Below are positions 31,065 to 41,170 of a stretch of DNA of 64,000 bases, one piece after another (position 1 is the stretch's first letter; each line of letters begins with the position of its first letter). The DNA is taken from NCBI RefSeq assembly GCF_006569185.2, contig NZ_VIGC02000002.1, positions 124,001 to 188,000 of the forward strand, given 5' to 3'. The stretch comes from Litorilinea aerophila (lineage in GTDB: Bacteria; Chloroflexota; Anaerolineae; Caldilineales; Caldilineaceae). Position numbers and translations under genes: made by a program. Under the pieces are notes generated by a model that saw nothing but the letters and a program-made list of their open reading frames with translations, did not search any database and had not been told where the DNA came from.

Positions 31065-34000
31065 ATGAACAGAAGTGCAGGAGAGCCCACCCGTCCCCCA
31101 TACCAGCACCCATCCAGGCAGGATCCATCTCATGAGCCATGCGATGCAGGGTTGGAGAGCGTCGAGCACCTGCCATCGCCGGGGCGGCCATACAGACGGC
31201 GAGGCTGGCTGGCCGCTCCCTGGTCGGTCATGGGCGCGCTGGCCATTCTCTGGCTATGGCTGACGACGGCACCGCTGGCTGCCGCCGAGTCCCCCCTGGC
31301 CATGGACACTGGCCCGGACGGGATCGCCCTGCGCTGGTCTGGAGATGGGTCGGAGGTGACAGCCGCCTCCCTGACCGATGAACTGCCCATGGCCGTCTAC
31401 GGGGGCTATCGGCTGCCTATGCGCCTGATGACGGTGACCCTGCCCGAAGGCGTCGCCGCAGCGGCCACCATCCAGGCCCTGGAAAGTGTCCCCTACGCCG
31501 GCCCCCTGGAGCAGGTCCCCGCCCTGGAGCCCCCGGCCCTGGGCTGGGAGCCCATCCCCGCGCTCCTGCCCCAAACCCAGACCGGCCTGCCCTCCTCGCC
31601 CCTGGTGCTGCTGGGCGAGGGACGCCTGCGAGGAACCCGGCTGGCCGTCCTGGCCTTCAGCCCCATCTACCAGGACCCGGCCGACGGCACCGTGCGGCTG
31701 GCCACCCGGCTGGAGGGGCTCATCCCCCAGGCCCAGCTGATGGTGGATTCACCCGCCGCCTTCCTGCAACGGCAGATGGCCCGGGGCCCCCTGGCAGCCG
31801 CCCCGGCCACCCCACTGGACGCGCCCGCGCCCACCAACCCCCTGGCCAACCGCCCCAACGTGGTGACCGTCCACGTGGCCCAAGGGGGCATCCAGCGCAT
31901 CACCGCGGCGGACCTGGCCGCCGCCGGCCTCGCCAACCCCGCGAGCGGGAAGCTCCAGCTCTGGCACCAGGGCATCCAGATCCCCCTGCAGATCCTGGAC
32001 CGCAATGGCAACCAGAGCTTCGACCAAAACGATGAACTGCGCTTCTATGCGCCCCAGCCCGGCGACCGCTGGAACCAGGAAGCCGTCTACTGGCTCACCG
32101 TGGGCAGCGAAGATGGCGCACGCATGGCCAACCGGAACGTGACCTCGGCGGACGCGCCCCTGCGCACCACAGCCCTGGCCCGGGGCGTCTGGGTCGATAA
32201 CCAGTTGTACGAGTCCACCATGCCCGGCCTGGACGGAGATCACTACTTCCACCTGGACGCTCGAGTGGACGCCTCCATGAAGGGCGAAGTAGATCGCTAC
32301 CCCCGCTTTCAGGTGACCCTGACATCGGCCCTCCCGCCCACAGCCGACGGGCCGACCTCCACCGTGGTTACCCTCACCCTGACCACCTACGACCGCCGCC
32401 TGGCCGGCGAGCCTGCCCAAATCCCCCACCGAATCGAGGTGTCCGGGGCCGGGTTCACGGCCACCGACACCTGGACCGTGGACTTCAACCAGGGGCAGAT
32501 CCAGAACTGGCAGCGGACCATCGCCAGCCCGACGCCCCTGGGCACCTTCAGCGTCACCCTGGTGGCGGATTCAGCCACCAACGCGGTGAAATTTGACCAG
32601 GTCTACTGGCAACAGGCAGTCACCTTGGACTTCAACGGCCAGGGGGCCAACTTCTCCGGCCTGCCCGGCCTTTTCCGCTACCGGCTGAGCAACCTGCCCG
32701 ACGACGCCACCCTCTACGACGTGACCGACCCCGGACAGCCCGCCATCCTCACCGGGGGTAACCGCAACGGCCAGCAGTTGACCTTCCAGGATGGCCCCAC
32801 AGCCCGGGACTATGTGGTGAGCGGGCCGGGCACCCTGGTCACGCCCCGGCTGCAGGCCCACCCGCCGGCCACACCCGGAGACGCCACAGCCGGCGCCGAC
32901 GAGGTGTTCATCGCGCCGGCAGAGTTTCTGCCCACCCTTCAGCGCCTGCTGGACCACCGCCGCAGCCAGGGATACAAGGTCCAGGCCATCGACGTCCAGG
33001 CCATCTACGACCACTGGAGCTTTGGCCAGGTGGATCCCCGAGCCATCCGCAACTTCCTGCGCTACGCCGTCGGCACCTGGCAGACGCCCCCCATCGCGGC
33101 TGTCCTGGTGGGCGACAGCACCTGGGATCCCCACGACTACGAGGGTTTTGGCAACCCCAACGTGATTCCGGCCTACCTGGCCAACGTGGATCCCTGGATC
33201 TACGAGACCGCCTGCGAAAATTGCTACGCGCAACTGGACGGGGACGATCCCCTGGCCGAAAGCGCCTTCTTCATCGACATCTGGCTGGGGCGATTCCCGG
33301 TGGTGAACAACGACGAGCTGAACGCGGTCATCGACAAGATCATCAGCTACGAAACCCGGCAGGATCTGGCGGCTCCCTGGCGCGCCACCAGCCTGTTCCT
33401 GGCCGACGACTACATCAAGCCCGACGGCCAGATCGACAAAGGGGGCAACTTCCCCCGCTTTACCGAGGAGATCATCGCCCTGCAGCCGGCGGAGCTCAAG
33501 ATCCGGCGCCACTATTTCGGCATCAGCCCCCCGGTGGATAGCGCCGATGAGGAGCTCAGCCGCTTCTACGCCAGCATTCAACCCTGGCTGGAGCCCGATC
33601 CGGAGAAGGCCCTGGCGAAGAGCATCGCCTACATGAACGGGGGCAACGCCCTGGTCACCTACACCGGCCACAGCCACCACTGGCAATGGGCCGAGACCGA
33701 TAAGACCAGCCCCTATAACCGGCTCTTCGGCCTTTGGGATGTGCTGGAGCTGCATAACCGGGACCAGCTCTTCATCGCCCTCTCCATGACCTGCTACACG
33801 GCCCAGTTCATCCGGCCGGCCAACTATCACTTCACCCTGGACGAGCACCTGCTCATCCACCCCGATGGCGGCGCGGTGGCCGTCTGGGGGCCGGCCGGCC
33901 TGAGCGTGGCCCATGGCCACGACAAGCTCCAGGTGGGCTTCTACGACGCCCTTTGGTCCGCGGAACCCATGACAGCGACCCTGGGTCAGCTTGTCCAGGC

Positions 34001-34148
34001 CGGCTACTTCGAAGTGATCACCGGCAGCCTCACCGGCAACACCTGTTGCCGGGACGTGGCCCAGACCTTCCTCCTCCTGGGCGATCCCCTGACGCCGGCC
34101 CTGGTGGAACCCCTTCAGTTCATCTACCTGCCCACGGTCAATCGGTAG
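31065..34148 (+). CDS. Secreted gingipain-like cysteine protease (peptidase C25)
   Basis: A 1,027-residue exported protein. A long polar N-terminus precedes a hydrophobic segment at about residues 54-72 (MGALAILWLWLTTAPLAAA). Prodomain-like and beta-sandwich regions occupy roughly 75-610, and the C25 domain runs from about 620 (DEVFIAPAEFLPTLQRLLDH) to 1000. The catalytic dyad is His869 in YTGHSHHWQW and Cys910 in ALSMTCYTAQF. Gingipain relatives cleave after basic residues, but specificity here cannot be told. The C-terminus IYLPTVNR matches the ending of the S8 protease upstream. The N-terminus before the hydrophobic segment is unusually long for a signal, so a later start is possible. Confidence 0.85.
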   Translation: MNRSAGEPTRPPYQHPSRQDPSHEPCDAGLESVEHLPSPGRPYRRRGWLAAPWSVMGALAILWLWLTTAPLAAAESPLAMDTGPDGIALRWSGDGSEVTAASLTDELPMAVYGGYRLPMRLMTVTLPEGVAAAATIQALESVPYAGPLEQVPALEPPALGWEPIPALLPQTQTGLPSSPLVLLGEGRLRGTRLAVLAFSPIYQDPADGTVRLATRLEGLIPQAQLMVDSPAAFLQRQMARGPLAAAPATPLDAPAPTNPLANRPNVVTVHVAQGGIQRITAADLAAAGLANPASGKLQLWHQGIQIPLQILDRNGNQSFDQNDELRFYAPQPGDRWNQEAVYWLTVGSEDGARMANRNVTSADAPLRTTALARGVWVDNQLYESTMPGLDGDHYFHLDARVDASMKGEVDRYPRFQVTLTSALPPTADGPTSTVVTLTLTTYDRRLAGEPAQIPHRIEVSGAGFTATDTWTVDFNQGQIQNWQRTIASPTPLGTFSVTLVADSATNAVKFDQVYWQQAVTLDFNGQGANFSGLPGLFRYRLSNLPDDATLYDVTDPGQPAILTGGNRNGQQLTFQDGPTARDYVVSGPGTLVTPRLQAHPPATPGDATAGADEVFIAPAEFLPTLQRLLDHRRSQGYKVQAIDVQAIYDHWSFGQVDPRAIRNFLRYAVGTWQTPPIAAVLVGDSTWDPHDYEGFGNPNVIPAYLANVDPWIYETACENCYAQLDGDDPLAESAFFIDIWLGRFPVVNNDELNAVIDKIISYETRQDLAAPWRATSLFLADDYIKPDGQIDKGGNFPRFTEEIIALQPAELKIRRHYFGISPPVDSADEELSRFYASIQPWLEPDPEKALAKSIAYMNGGNALVTYTGHSHHWQWAETDKTSPYNRLFGLWDVLELHNRDQLFIALSMTCYTAQFIRPANYHFTLDEHLLIHPDGGAVAVWGPAGLSVAHGHDKLQVGFYDALWSAEPMTATLGQLVQAGYFEVITGSLTGNTCCRDVAQTFLLLGDPLTPALVEPLQFIYLPTVNR

Positions 34149-34160
34149 CGGTTAGGGAAT

Positions 34161-34220
34161 TGGGTGATTGGGGAAGGACGGGTGCAAGGCCCCTAATCAC
34201 CCACTCCCCCCAATCACCCA
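34161..34220. terminator. Long inverted repeat after the C25 protease gene
   Basis: TGGGTGATTGGGG at 34161 and CCCCAATCACCCA at 34208 are perfect complements over 13 bp, separated by about 34 bp that contain a further partial match (CCCCTAATCACCCAC). There is no T-run; the role is uncertain. Confidence 0.45.
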
Positions 34221-34226
34221 CCCAGC

Positions 34227-34256
34227 TTCACCCCAGGCCCAGATCAACGGTATAAT
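34227..34256 (+). promoter_or_regulatory. Promoter of the cation-efflux gene
   Basis: TTCACC (34227-34232), 18 bp, TATAAT (34251-34256). The predicted transcript start is near 34263, which rules out the in-frame ATG at 34255 as start codon and supports ATG 34300. Confidence 0.5.
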
Positions 34257-34299
34257 GGAAGGCAGCGAGCATGCCCACGCCAGTTCGATGGAGCTGACC

Positions 34300-35724
34300 A
34301 TGGACCGCAATTACGCTGCCATCCAGCGGGTGTTGATGATCACCCTGGCACTTAATGTAGTGGCCACCCTGGCCAAACTGGCCGTTGGCTTCCTCACCGG
34401 CGCCCTGAGCCTGATTGCCGACGGTCTGGACACCCTCTTTGACGGCCTCTCCAACGTGGTGGGTCTGGTCGCGGTCCGGGTCAGTAGCCGGCCGCCGGAT
34501 CGGGAACACCCCTACGGCCACCGCAAGTTTGAGACCCTGGCCGCGCTCCTCATCGCCTCTGCCCTCTTCGTCACTGCCTGGGAGCTGGCCCGCAGCGCGG
34601 TGGAACGACTGCTGGAGCCCCCCACCCCCGTGGTCAACCAGTGGAGTGTGGCCGCCCTGGTCTTCTCCGGCCTGGTGCAGGGGCTCACCGGCTGGTGGGA
34701 ACTGCGGCGGGCCCAGGCACTGAACAGCGAGGTCCTGCGGGCCGATGCCCGCCACACCCTGGCCAGCATCGGCGTCAGCGTGGCCGTGCTGGGCGGGTTG
34801 GGCCTGGTCCGGCTGGGCTACGTCTGGGCCGACCCCCTCATGGCCCTGCTGGTGGCCGGCGTCATCCTCAAAATCGGCATTGACACCGTGCGGGAAAATA
34901 TCCCCGCCCTGGTGGACCGGGCGCCCCTGGAGCCGGAGAACATCGCCGCGGTGGTGGCCGGCGTGGAAGGCGTGCGCAGCTTCCACCGCATCCGCAGCCG
35001 GGGCCCGGCCGACAACGTGGCCATCGACCTCCACGTGCGGGTATCGCCCCACCTCTCCATGCAGGATGCCAACGCCATCGCCGACGAAGTGCGCCGCCGC
35101 CTGTTGGCTCTCCCCGGTGTGGGGGACGTCACCGTCCACGCCGAGGCAGAACGGGAGGCAGACAGCGCCATGGACCTGTACACCGCGGCCAACCTGGCTG
35201 CCCAGGAGCTGGGCATCGTCCTCCACGAGTGGTGGGTCCAGTCCATCGACGGTGAGCAGAGCCTCCACCTGCACGTGGGAGTGGACCCGAACCTGACCCT
35301 GGCGGAGGCCCACGAGCGGGTGGACCAGCTGGAGCGGACCATTCTGGAGCGGCAGCCCCACATCGCCGCGGTCTATTCCCACATCGAGCTGGCCAATTCG
35401 GAAGTTCTGCCCAGCGCCCGGGTCAGCAGTGGACTCCAGCGGCGTATTGCCGAGGCCATCGCCCGGGCAGCCCGACAGGTGGGCCAGGTCCAGCACCCCC
35501 ACGACATCCAGGTCCGCCAGGTGGAGGGGCGACTGTTCATCAGCCTGGAAGCCTACGTACCCGGCGATCTGTCCATCGCCGAGGCCCACGAGCTGAGCAC
35601 CCGGCTCCAGGAAGCCATCCGGGCCCAGGTGCCCAATGTGGGGGAAGTGCTGATCCACCTGGAGCCGCTGGAAGCCATGGAGGCCGTGGAGGCGGAGGCC
35701 ACGCCCGCTGCGGGGGAGGGCTAA
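34300..35724 (+). CDS. Cation diffusion facilitator with three C-terminal domains
   Basis: About 474 residues. The membrane part (residues 1-205) has the CDF metal site DGLDTLFDGLSNVVGL (helix 2, Asp) and LRADARHTLASIGVSV (helix 5, His-Asp type). It exports a divalent cation such as Zn2+, Fe2+ or Mn2+. Instead of one cytoplasmic dimerisation domain there appear to be three related units. The first is VRSFHRIRSRGPADNVAIDL, the second QSIDGEQSLHLHVGVDPNLT, the third IQVRQVEGRLFISLEAYVPG, each followed by an EAH- or DAN-containing helix. ATG 34300 has GGAG 6-7 nt upstream and fits the promoter; the frame is open back to 34168. Many relatives have a single C-terminal domain. Confidence 0.88.
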   Translation: MDRNYAAIQRVLMITLALNVVATLAKLAVGFLTGALSLIADGLDTLFDGLSNVVGLVAVRVSSRPPDREHPYGHRKFETLAALLIASALFVTAWELARSAVERLLEPPTPVVNQWSVAALVFSGLVQGLTGWWELRRAQALNSEVLRADARHTLASIGVSVAVLGGLGLVRLGYVWADPLMALLVAGVILKIGIDTVRENIPALVDRAPLEPENIAAVVAGVEGVRSFHRIRSRGPADNVAIDLHVRVSPHLSMQDANAIADEVRRRLLALPGVGDVTVHAEAEREADSAMDLYTAANLAAQELGIVLHEWWVQSIDGEQSLHLHVGVDPNLTLAEAHERVDQLERTILERQPHIAAVYSHIELANSEVLPSARVSSGLQRRIAEAIARAARQVGQVQHPHDIQVRQVEGRLFISLEAYVPGDLSIAEAHELSTRLQEAIRAQVPNVGEVLIHLEPLEAMEAVEAEATPAAGEG

Positions 35725-35880
35725 GGCGGGGCCAGCCCATTCAAAACCCTGCCACAACCGGGCGGTGAGATACTGGTGCCGATAGGCATCCATTCGCCTG
35801 GGAATCGAGCTGTCCATGCTCTCCCCGGCAAACCTCGACTGCTGCCCCAGAGTTGCCTGTGTAATCCTAAGGAGTGAACT

Positions 35881-38319
35881 ATGCCGTACGGAATCGAACG
35901 AGCCACCGTCATCGGCGCCGGCACCATGGGCGCGGCCATCGCCGGCCATCTGGCCAACGCCGGCATCCCGGTCACCCTGCTGGACATCGTCCCCACCGAG
36001 TTGACCCCTGAAGAAGAAGCCGCCGGCCTCACCCTGGAGCATCCCCAGGTGCGCAACCGCATTGTGCGGGCCGGCTTTGAACGGATGGTGAACGCCAGCC
36101 CCAGCAACCTCTTCAGCAAAGCCCTGGCCGCCCGCATCGAGCTGGGCAATGTGGAGGATGACTGGGAGCGGGCCGTGGGCCGAAGCGACTGGATCATCGA
36201 AGCCATCGTGGAGCGGCCCGGCCCCAAACAGGCCCTGATGGCCCGGCTGGACGCCACCGCCCCGGCCACGGCCATCATCAGCAGCAACACCTCGGGCATC
36301 CCCATCCACATCCTGGCCCAGGATCGCAGCCCCGAGTTCAAACGCCGCTTCCTGGGCACCCATTTCTTCAACCCACCCCGCTACCTCCACCTGCTGGAGG
36401 TGATCCCCCACGGGGAGACAGACCCGGCGGTGGTGAACCGGATGCGCCAGTTCGCGGAAAATGTGCTGGGCAAGGGCGTGGTCGTCTGCAAGGACACGCC
36501 CAACTTCATCGCCAACCGGCTGCTCACCTTCATCCAGTGTGACATCCTGGAGTATGCCATCCAGGAAGGGTACACGGTGGAAGAGGTGGATCTGCTCACC
36601 GGCACCCTGCTGGGGCGACCCCGCACCGCCACCTTCCGCCTCAACGACGTCATCGGCCTCGACGTTCTGGTCCTGGTCACCGAGAACCTCTACCCCATGA
36701 TCCCCCACGACGAAGAGCGGGAGATCCTGCGCGCCCCCCTGGGCAGCGCAGTGCTGAAGACCCTGCTGGCCCACGACCTGCTGGGCGCCAAACGAGGACA
36801 GGGCTTCTACAAAACGGTGGTAGATGAACAGGGCAATAAACACTTTTGGGGGCTGGACCTGCGCCGGGCCGCGCACGAAGGCGTGGTCGACTACCTGCCG
36901 CCCCAGCAGCCCCGCTGGGAGAGCGTCGAGGCCGCCCGGCGGCTTCCCTTGCCGGAACGGCTGCGGGCCCTGGTCAACGCCGATGACCGGGCCGGCGCCC
37001 TCATCTGGCACACCCTCTCCCGCACCCTGGCCTACGCCTCCCGGCGCATCCCCGAGATCGCGGACAGCCTGGTGGATGTGGACAACGTGATGCGGTGGGG
37101 TTTCGCCTGGGAGATGGGCCCGTTTGAGATCTGGGATGCCCTGGGCGTGGCCGAGACGGCAGAGCGGATGGAGCGGGAAGGCACCCCGGTGGCGCCCTGG
37201 GTTCGGGAGATGCTGGAGAAAGGGCACAAAACCTTCTACAGCCACCAGGGGATGATGCGCACCGCCTACAGCCCCCGCAGCAAGGCGTACACCCCCATCC
37301 AGGAAAACGAGCGGGTGCTGCGCATCCCGGAGATCAAGCGCTGCCACCGCACCCTGGCCGAAAACGACTCGGCCACCCTGGTCAACATGGGCGACGGCGT
37401 GATGTTGCTGGAATTCCACAGCAAGATGAACGCGCTGGATCCCCTCATCTTCCAGGTGATGCAGGCCGCGCTGGAGCGCCTCCACGGCGATGCAGCAGGC
37501 CTGGTCATCGGCAACGAAGGGCCTCACTTTTCCGTGGGCGCCAACCTGGTGCTCCTGGGCAACGCGGCCCAATCCGGCCGTTGGGACGAGCTGGAGCAGA
37601 TGCTGAAGGTGGGGCAGGATACCCTCATGGCCCTGCGCACCGCGCCTAAACCGGTGGTGGCGGCCCCCTTCCAGCGGGTGTTGGGCGGCGGCGTGGAAGT
37701 CTGCATGGCCACGGACCGGGTCACCGCCCACGCCGAAACCTACATGGGCCTGGTGGAGGTGAGCGTGGGCATCGTCCCCGGCTGGGGCGGCTGCAAGGAG
37801 ATGGTCCGCCGCCACGTCAGCCCCCACATGCACGCCACCAACGTCAACCCCCTGCCCTACCTGCGCCAGGTCTTCGAGACCATCGGCTTCGCCAGGGTCT
37901 CCACCTCGGCGCTGGAGGCCCAGGAGCTGGGCTACCTGTCGCCCCAGGACCGCATCGTCATGAACCGGGATCATTTGCTCTACGAAGCCCAACGGGAGGT
38001 GCTCTGGATGGCGGACACCGGCTACCGGCCGCCCGTGGTCCAGGGCAACGTCTACGCCGCGGGCCGGGATGCCCTGGCCAGCATGCGCATCGAGATCTAC
38101 TCCCTGCAGCAGGCCGGCTACATCAGCGAGCACGACGCCAAGATCGCCGACCGGCTGGCCTACGTCCTCTGTGGCGGGGAGCTGAGCCGGCCCACCTGGA
38201 TGGACGAGCAGTACTTCCTGGACCTGGAGCGGGAAGCCATCCTCAGTCTGGCCGGGGAAGAGAAAACCCAGGCGCGGATCTGGCACATGCTGCAGCACGG
38301 CAAGCCGCTGCGCAACTGA
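35881..38319 (+). CDS. Fused 3-hydroxyacyl-CoA dehydrogenase / enoyl-CoA hydratase (FadN type)
   Basis: An 812-residue bifunctional beta-oxidation enzyme. The dehydrogenase comes first: NAD motif VIGAGTMGAAIAGHLANAG at residues 10-28, SSNTSGIPI, GTHFFNPPRYLHLLEVI with the catalytic His, and KDTPNFIANR. The hydratase/isomerase domain lies in the last ~320 residues (MLLEFHSKMNALDPLIFQVM, LGGGVEVCMATDRVTAHAET). This order, reverse to E. coli FadB, is that of Bacillus FadN. It converts 2-enoyl-CoA via 3-hydroxyacyl-CoA to 3-ketoacyl-CoA. AAGGAG precedes ATG 35881. The thiolase follows 15 bp later. Confidence 0.92.
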   Translation: MPYGIERATVIGAGTMGAAIAGHLANAGIPVTLLDIVPTELTPEEEAAGLTLEHPQVRNRIVRAGFERMVNASPSNLFSKALAARIELGNVEDDWERAVGRSDWIIEAIVERPGPKQALMARLDATAPATAIISSNTSGIPIHILAQDRSPEFKRRFLGTHFFNPPRYLHLLEVIPHGETDPAVVNRMRQFAENVLGKGVVVCKDTPNFIANRLLTFIQCDILEYAIQEGYTVEEVDLLTGTLLGRPRTATFRLNDVIGLDVLVLVTENLYPMIPHDEEREILRAPLGSAVLKTLLAHDLLGAKRGQGFYKTVVDEQGNKHFWGLDLRRAAHEGVVDYLPPQQPRWESVEAARRLPLPERLRALVNADDRAGALIWHTLSRTLAYASRRIPEIADSLVDVDNVMRWGFAWEMGPFEIWDALGVAETAERMEREGTPVAPWVREMLEKGHKTFYSHQGMMRTAYSPRSKAYTPIQENERVLRIPEIKRCHRTLAENDSATLVNMGDGVMLLEFHSKMNALDPLIFQVMQAALERLHGDAAGLVIGNEGPHFSVGANLVLLGNAAQSGRWDELEQMLKVGQDTLMALRTAPKPVVAAPFQRVLGGGVEVCMATDRVTAHAETYMGLVEVSVGIVPGWGGCKEMVRRHVSPHMHATNVNPLPYLRQVFETIGFARVSTSALEAQELGYLSPQDRIVMNRDHLLYEAQREVLWMADTGYRPPVVQGNVYAAGRDALASMRIEIYSLQQAGYISEHDAKIADRLAYVLCGGELSRPTWMDEQYFLDLEREAILSLAGEEKTQARIWHMLQHGKPLRN

Positions 38320-38334
38320 GAAAGGGGGAAAGCC

Positions 38335-39510
38335 ATGGGAAACGCAGTGATCGTTGCCGCTGCCCGCACGGCCGTGGGCAAGGCACCCCGGGGAAGCCTG
38401 CACACCGTCCGCCCGGACGACATGGCCGCGGCTGTAATCCAGGCCGTCATCCAGCGGGCCGGCATTGACCCAAAGGAAGTGGAGGACGTGATCCTGGGCT
38501 GTGCCTTCCCCGAGGCCGAGCAGGGCATGAACGTGGCCCGCATCGCGGTGTTGCGGGCTGGCCTGCCCGAGACGGTGGCCGGCCAGACGGTGAACCGCTT
38601 CTGCTCCAGTGGCCTGCAGACCATCGCCACCGCAGCCCAGCAGATCATGGCCGGCATGGGAGATGTGATCATCGCCGGGGGCGTGGAGAGCATGTCCATG
38701 GTGCCCATGATCGGCCACAAGTTCATGGCCAACCCGACCCTGGCCCAGGAGCACCCGGGCGTCTACCTGGGCATGGGCCTGACGGCGGAAAACCTGGCCC
38801 GCAAGTACGGCATCTCCCGGGAAGACCAGGACGCCTTCGCCCTGCGCAGCCACCGACGGGCCGCGGCCGCCCAGGATGCCGGCAAGTTTGACGCCGAAAT
38901 CGTGCCCCTGCCGGTGACGGTCCGCGCCGGGAACGGCAGCCAGGTGGAGGAGACCCAATTCATTTTCGACAAAGATGAAGGCATCCGCCGGGACACCTCG
39001 GCCGAAGCCCTGGCCCGGCTGCGGCCGGTCTTCCACGCGCGGGGGACCATCACCGCGGGCAACAGCAGCCAGACCAGCGACGGTGCAGCCGCGGTGCTCC
39101 TCATGCGGGAGGAGAAGGCCCGGGCCCTGGGCTTGAAGCCCCTGGCCCGCTTCGTGAGCTTTGCCGTGGCCGGGGTCGCGCCCGAGCTCATGGGCATCGG
39201 GCCGGTGGCGGCGGTGCCCAAGGCGCTGGGCTACGCCGGCATGAGCCTGGCCGACATGGATCTCATTGAGCTCAACGAGGCCTTCGCCGCCCAGGCCCTG
39301 GCCGTCATCCGGGAGCTGGGGATGGACGAAGAGCGGACCAACGTCAACGGCGGCGCCATCGCGCTGGGCCATCCCCTGGGCTGCACCGGTGCCAAGCTGA
39401 CCGTCCAGATCCTCCACGAACTGGCGCGCCGGGATGGACAGTTCGGCCTGGTGACCATGTGCATCGGCGGGGGCATGGGCGCAGCCGGCATCTTCGAGCG
39501 CCTGAACTGA
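38335..39510 (+). CDS. fadA: Acetyl-CoA acyltransferase (thiolase)
   Basis: A 391-residue thiolase. The nucleophile Cys90 sits in [17 protein letters not shown]. The other active-site motifs are [28 protein letters not shown] (His) and [13 protein letters not shown] (second Cys). It cleaves 3-ketoacyl-CoA with CoA in the last step of beta-oxidation. It is 15 bp downstream of the fused dehydrogenase/hydratase, the standard fadNA pairing, with GGGGGAAAG-type ribosome site. A biosynthetic acetoacetyl-CoA thiolase is possible, but context favours degradation. Confidence 0.93.
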   Translation: MGNAVIVAAARTAVGKAPRGSLHTVRPDDMAAAVIQAVIQRAGIDPKEVEDVILGCAFPEAEQGMNVARIAVLRAGLPETVAGQTVNRFCSSGLQTIATAAQQIMAGMGDVIIAGGVESMSMVPMIGHKFMANPTLAQEHPGVYLGMGLTAENLARKYGISREDQDAFALRSHRRAAAAQDAGKFDAEIVPLPVTVRAGNGSQVEETQFIFDKDEGIRRDTSAEALARLRPVFHARGTITAGNSSQTSDGAAAVLLMREEKARALGLKPLARFVSFAVAGVAPELMGIGPVAAVPKALGYAGMSLADMDLIELNEAFAAQALAVIRELGMDEERTNVNGGAIALGHPLGCTGAKLTVQILHELARRDGQFGLVTMCIGGGMGAAGIFERLN

Positions 39511-39539
39511 GTATCCAGGTCCAGTTGTACACCGCAGGT

Positions 39540-40165
39540 CCGGTCTCCTGGCCGGACAGAGAAGCCAGAGTTCCGGGCGCCCCTGTCACGCAGGGATGCG
39601 TGACCTACACAGGCGGGCCTCACCGTAGGTCCGGTCTCCCGGCCGGACAGGGAAGCCAGGACTCCGGGTGCCCCTGTCACGCAGGGATGCGTGGCCTACA
39701 CAGACGGGCCTCACCGCAGGTCTGGTCTCCCGGCCGGACAGGGAAGCCAGGACTCCATGTGCGCCCCTGTCACGCAGGGATGCGTGGCCTACACAGGCGG
39801 GCCTCACCGCAGGTCCGGTCTCCCGGCCGGACAGGGGGGCCAGGACTCCGGGTGCGCCCCTGTCACGCAGGGATGCGTGGCCTACGCAGGCGGGCCGCAC
39901 CGCAGGTCCGGTCTCCTGGCCGGACAGGGAAGCCAGGACTCCGGGTGCGCCCCTGTCACGCAGGGATGCGCGACCTACACAGGCGGGCCGCACCGCAGGT
40001 CCGGTCTCCCGGCCGGACAGAGAAGCCAGAGTTCCGGGCGCCCATGTCACGCAGGGATGCGTGACCTACACAGGCGGGCCTCACCGCAGGTCTGGTCTCC
40101 CGGCCGGACAGGGGGGCAGGGTTCTGCGTGCGTCTGTCACGCAGGGATGCGTGACCTACACCATA
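39540..40165. repeat. Tandem array of seven 91-93-bp units built from two hairpins
   Basis: Units begin at 39540, 39631, 39722, 39815, 39908, 40001 and 40092. Each has GGTCCGGTCTCCCGGCCGGA (a hairpin preceded by GCAGG or GTAGG) and TCACGCAGGGATGCGTGA, a second hairpin that on the minus strand is also preceded by GTAGG. Between them is a GGAAGCCAGGACTCCGGGT-type spacer. Changes between units often keep pairing. Unit lengths of 91 and 93 break any reading frame, so the long open frames here are by-products. The array lies between the thiolase and quinone-reductase genes. Confidence 0.9.
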
Positions 40166-40199
40166 CGCCTTATCAACCAAATTTTCAGGAGAAGTACCC

Positions 40200-41168
40200 A
40201 TGAAAGCCATTCGAGTGCATGAGACCGGAGGACCAGAAGTCCTGCAGTACGAAGAGGTGCCCACGCCGGAACCAGGCGAGGGGGAAGTGCGGGTTCGGCT
40301 GGAGGCCGCGGGCCTCAACTACATCGACGTCTATCATCGGATGGGCCTCTACCCCTTGCAGCCGCCCTTCATCCCCGGCCAGGAGGGCGCCGGCGTGGTG
40401 GACGCGATCGGACCGGGGGTGACGGGCTTCCAGGTGGGCGATCGGGTGGCCTACACCCTCCAGTCCCAGTCCTACGCGGAATATGTGGTCGTACCGGCCT
40501 GGAAACTGGTCCACGTTCCCGAGGGCGTGTCCACCCAGGAGGCGGCCGCCGTGATGTTGCAGGGGCTGACCGCCCACTACCTGGTCCGCAGCACCTACCC
40601 CCTGAAGGAAGGGGAGCGAGCCCTGATCCATGCGGCAGCCGGCGGCGTGGGTCAGCTGCTGGTGCAGATGGCCAAGCTGTGCGGCGCCTGGGTGGTGGGC
40701 ACCGTCTCCACGGAAGAGAAGGCTCAACTGGCCCGGGAGGCCGGCGCGGACGAGGTCATCCGCTACACGGAGCAGGACTTTGAAGCGGAGGTAAAGCGAT
40801 TGACCGACGGCGCGGGCGTCCATGTGGTCTACGACTCCGTAGGCAAGACCACCTTCGACAAGGGGCTCAACTGCCTGCGCCCCCGGGGCTACATGGTCCT
40901 CTTCGGCCAGGCCAGCGGCCCCGTCCCGCCCTTCGATCCCCAGATCCTCAACCAGAAGGGCTCCCTCTTCCTGACCCGGCCCAGCCTGGGCGCCTATGTC
41001 CAGAACCGGGAAGAGCTGCTGGCCCGCTGCGACGAGATGTTCGGCTGGATGGCCGAGGGCAGGCTGCGGGTCCGCATCGACCGCACCTTCCCCCTGGCCC
41101 AGGCCGCGGACGCCCATCGCTACATCGAAGCCCGCCAGACCAAGGGCAAAGTGCTGTTGATCCCGTAA
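40200..41168 (+). CDS. qor: NADPH:quinone oxidoreductase family protein
   Basis: A 322-residue zinc-independent medium-chain dehydrogenase. The catalytic half opens with [19 protein letters not shown] and [14 protein letters not shown], the QOR signature; the cofactor half has [20 protein letters not shown] and [19 protein letters not shown]. No zinc ligands are present. It reduces quinones, probably with NADPH, in the cytoplasm. AGGAG lies 8-9 nt before the ATG, immediately after the tandem hairpin array, so the array would be in or just upstream of the leader. Confidence 0.9.
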   Translation: MKAIRVHETGGPEVLQYEEVPTPEPGEGEVRVRLEAAGLNYIDVYHRMGLYPLQPPFIPGQEGAGVVDAIGPGVTGFQVGDRVAYTLQSQSYAEYVVVPAWKLVHVPEGVSTQEAAAVMLQGLTAHYLVRSTYPLKEGERALIHAAAGGVGQLLVQMAKLCGAWVVGTVSTEEKAQLAREAGADEVIRYTEQDFEAEVKRLTDGAGVHVVYDSVGKTTFDKGLNCLRPRGYMVLFGQASGPVPPFDPQILNQKGSLFLTRPSLGAYVQNREELLARCDEMFGWMAEGRLRVRIDRTFPLAQAADAHRYIEARQTKGKVLLIP

Positions 41169-41170
41169 CT

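Noticed and set aside
34228-39417. A 1,729-codon open frame on the minus strand
   Set aside because: It is antisense to the CDF, fused beta-oxidation and thiolase genes, all with clear motifs. Its His/Gly/Gln-rich composition is the usual mirror of GC-rich codon use.
39586-40222. Repetitive open frames on both strands ([15 protein letters not shown]-type repeats)
   Set aside because: They arise from the tandem hairpin array. Units of 91 and 93 bp shift the frame, and the conserved feature is the hairpin, not a peptide.
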